From: Pyricularia pennisetigena
Lineage: Eukaryota; Ascomycota; Sordariomycetes; Magnaporthales; Pyriculariaceae
NCBI RefSeq assembly: GCF_004337985.1
Contig: NC_043742.1
Location: 1,412,176-1,476,175 of the forward strand
Direction: 5' to 3'
DNA length: 64,000 bases
The notes under the pieces are model-generated. The model was not told where the DNA came from, did not search any database, and worked only from the letters and a program-made list of their open reading frames with translations. Made by a program: the position numbers and the translations under genes. Positions 34,126 through 44,766 of the stretch are shown piece by piece (the stretch's first letter is position 1; each line of letters starts with the position of its first letter).

Positions 34126-35939
34126 TGAAAATCTAACAACGAAATGCCTACTTTTATAAACTGATTTAAATATAAAATTATCAACGGACAAAAATACAAT
34201 CGTTTTCACGTTTCTCCGGTTTATTAACCTTTTCTTCATCAGCTAAAAGTTCCAAATTTTCTATATTATTTTCCTGCAATCCAATAATATTTTATTTATT
34301 AACCAAAAGCTCGCTTGGATCCGGAACCGCCCTCCTCTTTTTAACCGGCCGTATTACCTCCAATTGTGTTTCTAATAAACTGATTTTTTGCTGAGCTTTA
34401 ACTAATAAAATATCCTTAATTTCGAAACTTTTTTGGACTTTTGCAAACAAAAGCCGTGAAATGGCGTTACTTTTTTCGGACCGGGAAATTTCCTATAATT
34501 AAAGTCGAACATTTCGGGTCGTTTTAGGGGTTTTCCAAATAAATAAAAATTGGTCGTTAATTTTTTAGGTTAAATTTTCCGGTGTTTTATCCCTTTAGAA
34601 GCCGTTATTTCTACTTTTTTCGACGTTGGCGTTGCTATTTTTTAATAAAAACGGGTTTAAAAATGGTTTTGCCAAATTTACCGGCCATAACCCCGTAATA
34701 CGCCAACCAAATTAAATGGTTTTTGCTATAAATGCTTTTAATCTGGTTTTTAAATAGTAAAATAAAAAGTTTCGTTTCCCAATAACCGTTAAATAGCAAA
34801 ACTGGTTTACAAATCCCAGTTAACGTCGATAAGCTTCCTTTAACGGCCCAAAAACCGATAAATCCAACGGTTAAAGAACGTGCGACGAATAAAAAAGTAA
34901 ATATAAAAGCTAAATATTATTTTGGAGGCAAACAAGCATAAACTCGTCGGTAACGTGTGATCCGTGGCCGTCGAAAACTAATAAACGCTTTTTAGGAGTT
35001 AAAGGTTGGGTATTTGGAATAAACACCTTTTTTAACCATTCGATACCTGTTTTATTATTTGTCCACCCGTTTTCTGTTGCATGAAATTGCCAGGTATCGA
35101 AAAGATTTAAATTAGCTGGAAACCATTGTTGCTGTACGTTTTTCCCTTTAAATATAACGAGGGGAGGTATAACAGCCCCCGTAGCTGATATATATTCGAT
35201 TATGCTCGTCCAACCCCGCGTTCCAGGCTTTTTTCGCTGTAATGGCCGGATTTTATTACGCCCTAACACCAGGCCATTAGATCCTTTACCTTCCATTATA
35301 CTTGTTTCGTCCATATTCCAACGGTTGGCCGGTTTTATAACGTTAATAACCGGGTTCGTAATATAAAGCCACCAAGATTTAATTACCTCCGTAATAGCGC
35401 CATTAACCCGGGCGTTATTTATTCGACGGGGCCTTTGGGTTTTAAGGATTGGATAACGAGCCAAAAAACGAGTTATCCAACGTTTTCCAAGGCTTTTTAT
35501 CTCTCCGGCGGCTTAAAGAATTCGTTCGGCAAAAAAACGTAATTTTTAATGCGTTGGCGGAAGCCCTAAAGCTGTTTAGGTAAGTACCCAATTAGCCAAA
35601 TGCTTTTCCTATTCCGTAGAAAGCCTTTGAAAAGGGCTTTGTGTTTTTTTATAAGGTTGAAAACCTTTAAATCGACTTTGAAGTGTAGACCTAGGTATTC
35701 CCCATTTTCGGGAGGTTTTTGCAATTGGATTGCCATTATTGACGTCGTTAATTGCAGATATAAGCTGTTTTTCAGTATATTGCTTCATTGGAAGATGGAG
35801 AATTAATATTAGAAAAAAGTAAATCCAAAAGTGAAAGATTCATCGAGATATTTATAATAGAAGTTGGAGGATAAAAATAAAAGTGTTGTTATTTTTGGGT
35901 GCCGAACAGGGGGGGTGCTGAACAGGGGGTACGCAACGT
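34083..35939 (-). mobile_element. Complete Fot1/pogo-type DNA transposon (copy 2)
   Basis: 1,857-bp element bounded by TA target duplications (34081-34082 and 35940-35941) and 43-45 bp terminal inverted repeats. It carries one transposase gene on the minus strand. It sits next to the truncated 5' end of the LINE. The plus-strand sequence right of it (35942-36170) does not resemble LINE, so the insertion is at or beside the LINE/host junction. Length is close to Fot1 (about 1.9 kb). Compared with copies 1 and 3 in this window it is much better preserved, so it is probably the youngest. Confidence 0.93.
34181..35788 (-). pseudogene. Fot1/pogo transposase, full length with in-frame stops
   Basis: ATG at 35788, stop at 34183-34181: 535 codons in one frame. 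N-terminal psq-type HTH (NGNPIAKTSRKWGIPRSTL, about 35735-35680) and a Tc5/CENP-B-type second DNA-binding domain (FFAERILQAAGEIKSLGKRW, about 35535-35475). The DDE core keeps all three acidic positions: WNMDET near 35310, LLVFDGHGSH near 34985, PLDLSVFGPLK near 34845. The C-terminal charged tail contains KKRRAVPDPSE near 34330. About nine to ten stops interrupt it (first in NWVLT before TALGLP at about 35585, another at 34912-34910), with no frameshift. This fits inactivation by RIP of a recently intact element. It could have supplied or used TIRs of related copies before that. Confidence 0.9.
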
Positions 35940-35941
35940 TA
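35897..35941 (-). repeat. Right terminal inverted repeat of pogo element (with TA)
   Basis: Reads ...AACAGGGGGTACGCAACGT then TA on the plus strand; inverted match to 34081-34125. Confidence 0.93.
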
Positions 35942-36240
35942 TAATATTCATCAATTATCTAAAAACATATCTTGATTTTTTGGCAGGCACCAGCTGTCAC
36001 GGCCAGGGTAAATATAGCATGGAAGCTAGTCTATTGGCACCTGTCGACGAGGATTATACTTTAAGGAAAGGAAAGGAAACAAACAAAATTGCTAAACTTA
36101 ACGCGACGCGGATAAAGGGTGTTACCCTGGTGGGCCGTTAATTAGGGGCCAGGGTTAGGGTCTGGTGATTTTTTGGTCCAAATATAACAATTTATTCGCG
36201 CGAAACGATAAAAATATGCGATATATAACTTATGGGCTTA
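35942..36240. other. Unassigned flank
   Basis: Host-like sequence right of the pogo element, less AT-rich than average; no family recognised on either strand. Confidence 0.35.
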
Positions 36241-36435
36241 AGGAAGTTGTTAAACATATTTTTTTCATGCGGGAAAGGCGCAAATCGATGCTCGCCAACA
36301 GGCGATAGCGTGTGGTATGCTAAATTATTAACCAACCAGTCGGAATAGCAATCCCCCGAATGTAGGATACCCTTTATTCCTGGAGCTAGTATTTTATAGT
36401 TGGGTATTTTTTGCGCAGCGACGGGGGGTGTTAAT
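36241..36435 (+). repeat. Dispersed repeat, copy B (partner 14570-14865)
   Basis: Direct partner of the repeat at 14.6 kb, without the 100-bp insertion found there. Differences between the copies are largely transitions. Confidence 0.7.
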
Positions 36436-36892
36436 AATATGGGTTGCTAATGTTACGAAAGCAATCCCAGAAAAATAAGGTTGCAATATAAGGGCGATTT
36501 TATTCGAAAATTTAAAATTAAATGTAAAGGAAGAAAAAAGGCACGCAATGTTAATCGCGTACACGCGCCTAAGCGAACAAATAACAAATTCACCCTGGCG
36601 CTTTATTACGTAAGGCGGAGCTAGTTACGGTTGGTAATCGCCCAGGTACGCTACTCCGTAATAACGCAAAATTTCACTATTTTTACTGCAACAAACCTTA
36701 CCTGCCCAAACATCTTATGCGGTAATTTTTACCATATAAGGATAAAGCAATTACAAAATTTATACGTTTTTACACCCTGGTTAACCGGTTTTAAATGCGG
36801 TTAATCGACCCTATAAATATGTATAAAACCTCGACACCTTTTCCCGCAATAACAGCCTTGTATACCATTTTCAAAAATATTTAACTAAATGG
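36436..36892. other. No gene seen
   Basis: Unassigned AT-rich spacer. No domain or repeat partner recognised. Confidence 0.3.
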
Positions 36893-39124
36893 GTTAGTTT
36901 TCCAATTTTTCACTGGATTGGATTGCCCGTAGGTTACGGAAATATGGATACCATGCAAAATTATTACCAAAACCTATATTCGATAATAAGTTTGGGAGCG
37001 TATTTATGGGAATAGCAGGAAATAAGGCAAATTCCGATGGGTATAAATATCGAATTTGGCTGCAAAGCTGCCACCTTTTGGCAAACAAATATTTGGCCGA
37101 TTATAGGGAGCGCAAACTGGTATCTTAAATCCACCCAGGAGCCGGATAATCTTCTATTGGCCCTAACTCCAGCGCTTTGCACGAATACAATTATTGTGGT
37201 TTTTCGAAAAAAAAGGGATGAAAATAATATCACCTCATTCTTAAAATACGAACTATCGCTAAATAGAAACGATTGCTTGGAAATAAAAGGCATATTTCCG
37301 GATTATTTATGGCGATATAACTTTAATGTCAGCAAACACGTTACGGGGCTTATGGTTTGCTATAACATTTTGGACAGCACCATTTCCGTCAATTTTAAAT
37401 TATACGCCTAAAAAATCTCAAAAACAGCGATTTTAAACCACGACAACGCAGTTAAAGGGTTAGCAATTATTCCAGCTCCCGCATTTGTCGAACATTCCCG
37501 CATTACAACCTATTCGTTTTTGGCAAGCTGCGGTATAAATTTTGATCGTTTTATATCCCAATTCCGAGTGGTTGTCACGCCGTTTCCAGCAAAGGATCAA
37601 AAAGCGTTTTTCGCCAACCTATCGGTGTTATTTGAGCTAAACCCCATTATTTCTGCAAATAATTTGCTTTATAAAAATTCGGACGGGATTAATTTGCTGA
37701 AAGAGCAGCGCAATTGCGTTAAATATAATTGCGAAAATTTCCACAATTTATTTTAACCTATTACAAATATACCGGTGTATATCCAGCAAAGAACACCTTA
37801 CCGGCCCCCTAATTCGGACATCTCCCTTTAAAAATTTAAGGTTGCAAACCAACCAAATAATTACAAACGCGTCCGTAAGACGACTGCCAGCACGGAGGAA
37901 ATAAATTATCGGTTCCAATATCTTTAATCGCGGTTGAAAACAAAAAATGAAAAGGAATTTTGGATAGTTATTTAAACCAAAAACAAATACCAGGGGAAAT
38001 CGACGTCCATTCGGTGAAAATTTCCAAAAAAGGTGGATCATTTGGTTAAATATTATTGGCAGACAATACGCAGTTTGTAATACTGGTAAAATGCTAGTTT
38101 GGACGTTTTGGCGAAAATTTGGCGCAAATATCTGCCTATGAAACGACGAAAACAGGATGAGGAAACCATTAAGTTACCCCGCTACTATTTAATCGTATTA
38201 ATTATGTAATTGCAGCGTTAATATAAGAGGATATAACACCTATTATGGTCCGTGCGCTCAAAGTTTTCAAAAGTAAAGCTAAATTGTAAACGCCGATCCT
38301 CAAAGGTTCGCCAGATGCACAAATTTTGGCTACATCTCCCAAATCAGCATTATCTGGACGATTTTAATAGCGAAAACTTTTCCTTTTCAACCTGCAGCTG
38401 TGCGAGTATAACTGGGCTTTTAAATAATATATACGGTTACAGCAGCAGGTATTCCTATTGTTAAAATTTCGAAACTCCCATTCGCTAAACCAAAATTGAG
38501 CTGCAAATAATAATGTCAGCAATAACCGTATTTAAAAACATTAAACCCAGGATTAAAAGCTGAAAATCGATCCAAATAACAAATAGATGTCCGCATGGGC
38601 ATAGGCGATTTGGACCAAGGACACTATTTACTAAGGAGATTTCTTTCGCCAAATATCATATAATTAAATTTAATTATATCAACGTCATTCGCGGCTAACG
38701 ACAATTTTTTAACTTTTACTAAAAATCCCCAACCTTAGCAGCAGTCGAAGGTCGCCTAAATTAATCCGCAATCGAAACCTTATAATTAAACCTCCGTAAC
38801 GTGGCCTAAATACCTCCCTAATTCTCATTTGCATCAGGTATTACACAGGAAACGCTCCCTATTAAACTTAAACGAGGGTCGCTTTACATTTCCTTTAATA
38901 CGAACTTGCAGCTTATGCATTATTTAATCACATTTTCCCAAACTGGGCAGGCGCGCTTTTCTTTTTCCATTTTTGCAAATTCCTTATATACCAACGGCAA
39001 TAATAAAAGTTTATTATACGGTCGCGTCTTCCTACCTTTAAATAAATTCCAAATACTAACTTTCGATTACTACGTTGTAATTTTATCGGTTCTGCGTATT
39101 TGGCTGTTCTACCTTGTTTTATAG
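36893..39124 (+). pseudogene. Unknown large protein, single-frame relic
   Basis: One plus-strand frame can be followed for about 740 codons with stops but no needed frameshift. The best parts are 37037-37411 (FGCKAATFWQTNIWP, PALCTNTIIVVFRKK, DCLEIKGIFPDYLWRY) and 37440-37756 (IDFDRF-like FDRFISQFRVVVTPFPAKDQ, KNSDGINLLKEQRN). A basic stretch follows at 38135-38190 (KIWRKYLPMKRRKQDEETI), then 38252-38464 with KVRQMHKFWLHLPNQHYLDD, and a hydrophobic C-terminal part to 39124. Stops include 37007, 37409, 37754, 38462 and several between 38480 and 38840. I do not recognise a family. The lower confidence is for the join of the 38.5-38.9 kb part, which is the most degraded. It reads like a formerly intact cellular gene inactivated by C-to-T/G-to-A changes. 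Confidence 0.55.
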
Positions 39125-40560
39125 CATTAATCAATACCAGGTCTTCGAATTTGGTAATTAACTTTAATAAAAAAAGGGGGGCGGGCGGGGAAGACAAAAT
39201 AACCCCAACCTTTGTTTAACATTAGTCACGTAACGGGGGCGGATTGTCATGGATCAATAATCTTATTTTAAAGATTGCCTACCAGCAATCAACTTACCGT
39301 CCTCAGGAATCGATTATAATTTTACTCCAGTTATTAAAACCCCTATATCCAGCGCCCAGTTGCTTCAACCCATTATACCCTTGCCTTTAGGAACAGTGTA
39401 CCCGGTACTTTAATCGTAACACTTTCACAATTTAAATAACGTTTATTTAATTGCTTACCCTGGTAACGACTCCAACCGCAAACACGATAATGCCAAAATA
39501 ACTACTTTTCGGAATACCTAATTATGGTATGTTTGCATTTAAAGTACTGTAATAAAAAAGTCTTAAACCCGTGTCTAAGTTTAATAATTACATATATAAT
39601 AAAAAGGTATGGGAGGGGTTAATCTATATTAACATTTATTTTTTTTGGTTAACGGTGAGCTTTTAATTATAAGAATGAACCATCCACTCTCGGAAGCACC
39701 CGTACACCCAATAAACCAGCGCCCTTAAATTGGCAAACAGTTTATATATTTCGGAAAACTTTTATATACCGCTTATAGGCCCGAATAAAACCATATTAAT
39801 CAACGTAACGAGGCGTTTGCCATGCCCTGGCGGCATAAATTTACGGTTGTGGACGTGCCACGCCACCGTCCACAGGCCCAGCTGGACGAAGCCGTACTTC
39901 TTTTGGTGTATTTTTATTATATTACCTTCCACTTTTTACACTTACCTCGCGCTCACAATAATTTCCAGCTTAACCATTTTTTACAATGTGTTTACAACTA
40001 GGCATTTTACGGCTATAAAACAAACGCTATTAAAACCGCCGTGTTTGGTTCCATCGGTGCATTACAAATTAAATTAATTTAACACACAAACCGATTAACC
40101 TTTAATCGGTTCGACCGCGTTTCGTCCGTGCGCCCGCCCCACCCGGCAATCGCGGCGCACGCGTCAATTACTATTTAAGGTAGTGTTTATGGCATACCAA
40201 TTATAAAGCGAAAAAGCGTATCCAGCAGGATAAGGAATTTTCACCTTCAACTACGGTTTTCGCCCGTTGATATAGTCCGTAGGAAAAGACTTCCGGTTTT
40301 TATTCGAATAAATAAATCACAATTACGTAATAATGCGACCGGTTCACCGCGTATAGCGTAAAACAATTTAACACCTTTACCGAACGCGCAAGTCGGTCCG
40401 TGCATCGGTTAATTTTGTTAATTTGCGTGTTTTAGGCAGGTTACCCCTCGCAACGTGCGTACGTAATACGACTCCACTCCGATTACGCCTTAAATCACAA
40501 ACATAAATTGCGACACAAATATCTTTTAAATAATAATCGCATTACGATTTATGCCCCACG
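39125..40560. other. Mostly unassigned; one coding-like fragment at 39805-40080
   Basis: The plus frame at 39813-40070 reads FAMPWRHKFTVVDVPRH then RPQAQLDEAVLLLVYFYY and LPRAHNNFQLNHFLQCVYN, which looks like a real protein fragment with a hydrophobic segment. I cannot name the family. The rest of the stretch shows nothing recognisable. Confidence 0.4.
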
Positions 40561-40564
40561 CGTT

Positions 40565-40800
40565 ATGGATAAACCAACGAATATAAAAAAGCTGCAAAGG
40601 CGGCTGCGAAAGGCAGAGCAACGCGCGGAGGAAGCGGAAAAGGAACGATAACGCGCAGTAAGGGAACAGCAACGAACCGAAACGTTGGAACAACAAACTC
40701 AACCCATTACTGCGATTGAAAATTGGGATAACGACCCATTTTTCAGCGCACGCTCTGATTTTTCGCCCTATATGCTAACCCCGCAAAAAATGGGCTAATC
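40565..40800 (+). pseudogene. Coiled-coil N-terminal fragment of an unknown protein
   Basis: ATG at 40565 opens a highly charged helix with KKLQRRLRKAEQRAEEAEKE, one stop (TAA at about 40649), then VREQQRTETLEQQTQP and an abrupt less ordered tail. From memory, fungal proteins with heptad runs of this kind followed by ...QPTTL.EFLE.. are common and often carry a kinase-like C-terminal region. No such region follows here, so this is either a fragment or a different protein. Confidence 0.5.
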
Positions 40801-42390
40801 TCTCAATCCTGGCAAATAATTTAAGCTCCTATTTTATCACGCGTTATAGCAGCTGCAAAATTACCATACCGCTGCAATGGGAACCAAACCGCACTGCATA
40901 CATGCATGTCCATTACATCACGCGCATACCCTACTATAACCCCTTAAATATTCGAAATTGTTTCAAAATTTTACGTAATTTTTTATGCAATTAAAGTACC
41001 GCTTTGTTTTACCAACATAGGATGAGATGCGAAATGGATCTGTCCGGACAAATGGTATTTTATTACTTATTTGGATCACGGAAAAGGTCGCACCAAAAAT
41101 ATTCCAAACTAACATATTATATAAATAAATTCCTCATATATTTTTCAAAAACTCAATTAGGATTTTCCCAAAAAATTGGTAGCAATTTAAACCCCTAAAA
41201 CCAAATACTATAAAACCCCATTTTTATCTTTCGTTTTTCGATCCTAGTTAAAACTTTAAATTTTACCAACAAACTAGCTGCCCATTTAAGCTCATTTTCC
41301 CATTTTTTATTATACCGTTACTTCCAAATTGACAATATTACCTAACCTATTTTGCCATTTATTTGCCTCGTTTACCTCGTGGTATTAATTGCTTTAAAAT
41401 GGTTCGCAATATGCTTTCTCCTGGCCTAAAATAGTTCGCTTCCTGCATAAACGGTTGCAAAGGTTGGCCGCAATGCATTAGCAGCTAACAGGTTTTTAAC
41501 GGAAACATTTTCCGCTCGCCTTTTTTTATACATGGCGCTGTTCGCCGGCGCTTGCAACCATTTGGAAATTGGAGCAATTTTCGCAACTGGTATCACCAAT
41601 GTTTTCGAACGCAATAATAGGCGCGTTGGATTAATATAAGTGCAGCCAAGTGAAGCACCTCCAGCTATTGTATTTCGAAATATTTAATCAGATATTTGAT
41701 CAAAGGAAAAAATGGCTTTTTATAATATTCGTACTATAAAATATAACCGTAATTATTAAAAACTAAATAAAACAATTTATTCCATCAACGTTATTGCTAA
41801 GCGAAAACAGAATATCGGAAAAGCAGAGTTCCGGTGGCTGTTTTCCACAACAAAACAAACTGCAGGGAAGCCCTATTACCGTGCAACGAGGAACAGGAAT
41901 ATATTTTTATGTCAGGCAGCTTGGTTATATATTAATTGTATAATTTAGAACAAAATTCATAAAAAGGTAAACCCTATTTATAGGGGTGGTAATGGGATAT
42001 ACATCACTTTCCTGAAATTTATAACTTGTATTTTTGCTTTATTGGCATCGTTACTAATATATTGGCTTTTTTGAAAGGCCTCCCAGGTATGGGTTCCTAG
42101 GGATATTATAATATTAAATAAATGGGCGTTTAGCGATTTTGGACGAATTTAAATCCAAATAAAATGCCAGTAAAACCTGTTTTGGCGTTTCCCAGTTTTT
42201 GGTCGGTTTGTAATTGTCCATAGGAACCTGTCAGGTACAAGCGGAGTCTGCCAAGCCACATAGGTAACGGCTCCACACCACCATTATTAAAAATATTAAC
42301 TACGAAATTCGGCGAAACCCATTTCGCCTTTTACTATATAATACAAAATATACATACACTATAACGTATAATACATACCAGTGCTCCGTA
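40801..42390. other. No gene identified; part of a short dispersed repeat
   Basis: Minus strand 41614-41426 is open for 62 codons (SKTLVIPVAKIAPISKWLQA and KKRRAENVSVKNLLAANALR) and looks protein-like. 41338-41410 is shared with 55363-55440. No family recognised. Confidence 0.4.
41338..41410 (-). repeat. Short dispersed repeat (partner 55363-55440)
   Basis: AATATTACCTARCCTTTTTTGCCATYYGTTTGCCTCGTT-like sequence ending in GGTTCGCAA occurs in both places in the same orientation. On the minus strand both read LANHLKQ/IANHFK...NEANxWQxRLGNI, so the shared part is probably coding. Confidence 0.6.
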
Positions 42391-42393
42391 AGG

Positions 42394-43146
42394 TTGCATA
42401 TATTTTGGGGCGAAAATATCTTCCGTTTTGGAACGTACTACGGATATTCTATTTTTAAAATGTGGGGGCGGCGTAATACTATTTCAATTTATTTACCAAG
42501 GTGGAGGAAAATTAAAATTTGGCCGTATAATGTTACGGCCAGGTATACATTGGAAAACCTCAATGTATTAGGCGCTATTAACGAAAATTTTAAATTGAAA
42601 AGAAAAAAGAAATTATAATCGACGACGCGCTCCAGAAACGCGTTTAAATCCGGAATTCGTGGACCTTTATCAGATCCCTGGTTCGGCGTAAAACCGAATC
42701 GTGATTTTAAAAGGAGGTTTAGGGGCTTAATTTTCACAATTACTACATTAACTTTATTTGGGATATTTATTAGAAGCAATTGCGAAAATTCGAAATCCTG
42801 CAACCTAATTTTTAAGACATATCGCGGTTACTCGTTTTCGTTGGAGGCTGGGCTCCCGAAATCCTTTTCACTGGGATTGGCAAGCAATGGGGCAATAACG
42901 GCGAACTGGAATCTTTAGTTGAAAAAACACCTACACCATAAAAGGTTTAAATTAAAATTGAAGGTTTTAGAGCAGAAAACCTGCGTTTTATTAGCAATGG
43001 AAGGCCAAACAATATATTTGGTAAACCCTATTATTTTTAAATCCGTGGAAGCGCATATACCTAATAAAACCGAATTAAAACGCCGAACTATCGACACCAT
43101 TTTTCGTGTATTTCCAACAAATTATTACATAAAAATTATAAAATAA
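42394..43146 (+). pseudogene. Unknown protein relic
   Basis: One plus-strand frame, 251 codons with two stops (42616 and about 42916). Readable parts are MWGRRNTISIYLPRWRK, RGPLSDPWFGVKPNRDFKRR, a hydrophobic segment GLIFTITTLTLFGIFI, YRGYSFSLEAGLPKSFSLGL and a basic C-terminal half (HHKRFKLKLKVLEQKTCVLL, KTELKRRTIDTIFRVF). No family recognised. Confidence 0.5.
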
Positions 43147-43441
43147 GTTGGGGAAGCAAGTCGATACCATCGAAGCACCCATATTTAATCAATTTTTTAA
43201 TTAAACAAATAATATCCAGTTTTATTTAAATCGTTCGCGCCATAATAACCTGCCTTAACCGGGTTTTCTGCTCTTTTTTTGAAAGCACCACCACCGAACA
43301 CCCAAAACGTTTCGTCCAAATTTGCCATTTTCGGCAAAACCCTACCGTTAAAGGCCAAAGCACGCCTTTTTAAATTGCAAAAAACATTAATCGGTCGAAG
43401 AAACCTTCTTTAAATTCCGTGTTTTCCCGGGAACCTCGACG

Positions 43442-43720
43442 TTGGAAAAAAACATATTTGCTAAATCCGAACTTTTTCTAAAAACAAACCTACGCCACGG
43501 GGGCAAATTCAAAAAAGCTGGCGAATGTCTTTTTAAAAGCCGCATCCCGGATAGGATCCTAACCCAGCTAAGGACAAACCTTTTTAAAATACCATTAAAA
43601 AAATCAACCAATTACAAGGTGAAAAGCGACGGCGTTTATCGCTTATCCTATAGGGGCGATACACCATACCGGTTACTGGTTGGGGCAATTTCAACCGAAG
43701 GCCCAAAATTGAAATCGTAA
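43442..43720 (+). pseudogene. Unknown coding fragment
   Basis: Open for 92 codons with coding-like sequence (TNLRHGGKFKKAGECLFKSR, LRTNLFKIPLKKSTNYKVKS, GVYRLSYRGDTPYRLL), ending at a TAA. It is in a different frame from the relic at 42394-43146, but may belong to the same locus. Function unknown. Confidence 0.4.
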
Positions 43721-44475
43721 TGCAGGTTATGCGCCTAAAGCGGTCGTTATACCATACAATAGGGCTCGGAATAGTGTAAAAAACCGGTATTAGCGGAAGA
43801 TTTAAAAATACTGTTAAAAATAAAAAGCAAAATTACTAGACTAATTAATATTAGTAAACCTATCCGGTAATATATAACACTATTAAGCTAGTTCAAACAA
43901 AAATCCGTTTGGCAGGTCTTTTTCGCGCTAACCGTAGGGTTGTTCAAAAATAGTTGCAGGGATTTACAAACATATTTATCGCAATTATTAAGGATATAAT
44001 TTCGTTTACAGCTTTACTAAATTGGATATTTATATAACCTAGATACGGGGGAGAAAAAAGTGAAAAACCAAACAGCGGTACACGCGTTAAAACCAATGAA
44101 AAATCATTAGTTTCCTGGACGAGCTCCGGATGGAAGTTAAAACCGCAGGGTGTTTTAGCTGGACGGACCCCAACAGGAGCGCAGCTAAAATATTAGTCTG
44201 CTGCCGAGGCTTGTACATACTAACCCTGTCGTACATGGTGTTAAAATTGTTAACGGCGCAATGCCCAAAATGGAGGTTTGTAAAAAAAAAAGGGGGATGT
44301 AAAACCCTGCCCCGGTATTATTTCTTATTGGTAAAAATTGCCTGGGATGGGCAATTATATGTGTTTGTTTTTGCTAAAGAGGTAGAAAGTTTTAGACCAA
44401 GCCAATAAAGGGGAATTAAGGCGGGGAAAGCGCGGAAATGGCGGATTTTTTACCAGAAACGGATAATCCCGAACA
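43721..44475. other. Mostly unassigned
   Basis: Plus frame 44130-44408 is open for 92 codons (SWTDPNRSAAKILVCCRGLY and FVKKKGGCKTLPRYYFLLVK), Cys-rich but without a recognised pattern. Nothing else was seen. Confidence 0.35.
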
Positions 44476-44479
44476 ACGT

Positions 44480-44640
44480 TAGGTTTATAGAAGGTACCAC
44501 GGTTATAATTTAGCAAGTTTCGCGATATTAAAATATTAACTGCTATACTTTTATAACACATTGGGCGTGCAAACTGCAAAAAAGCATATAATTTTTGTAT
44601 TTTAGTTATTCCATGCCCCAAATAAAGGTTCAATTCCCAT
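44480..44640 (-). pseudogene. Unknown coding fragment, paralogue of 10230-10560
   Basis: The minus strand reads ARPMCYKSIAVNILISRNLL near 44580-44520, aligned with RxPICCKSIAVKNLAPKSLL at 10.39-10.33 kb. The DNA shares AACTGCTATACTTTT. It shows that this unrecognised gene or element existed in at least two copies. Confidence 0.5.
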
Positions 44641-44766
44641 TATCCTAACTTAAAACCAATCGCTTAAACAACATCCACAAAAATGAACCCATTAAAGCAT
44701 ACGTTGAGCCTTAAGCAGGTTATCCCGCTATTTAGTTAACCCCATATTTAAAACCATTAAAACTTC

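Noticed and set aside
33061..34159. Plus-strand open frames at 33071-33340, 33301-33573 and 33872-34159
   Set aside because: The minus strand clearly encodes the LINE reverse transcriptase and following domain here; the plus frames have no matching features.
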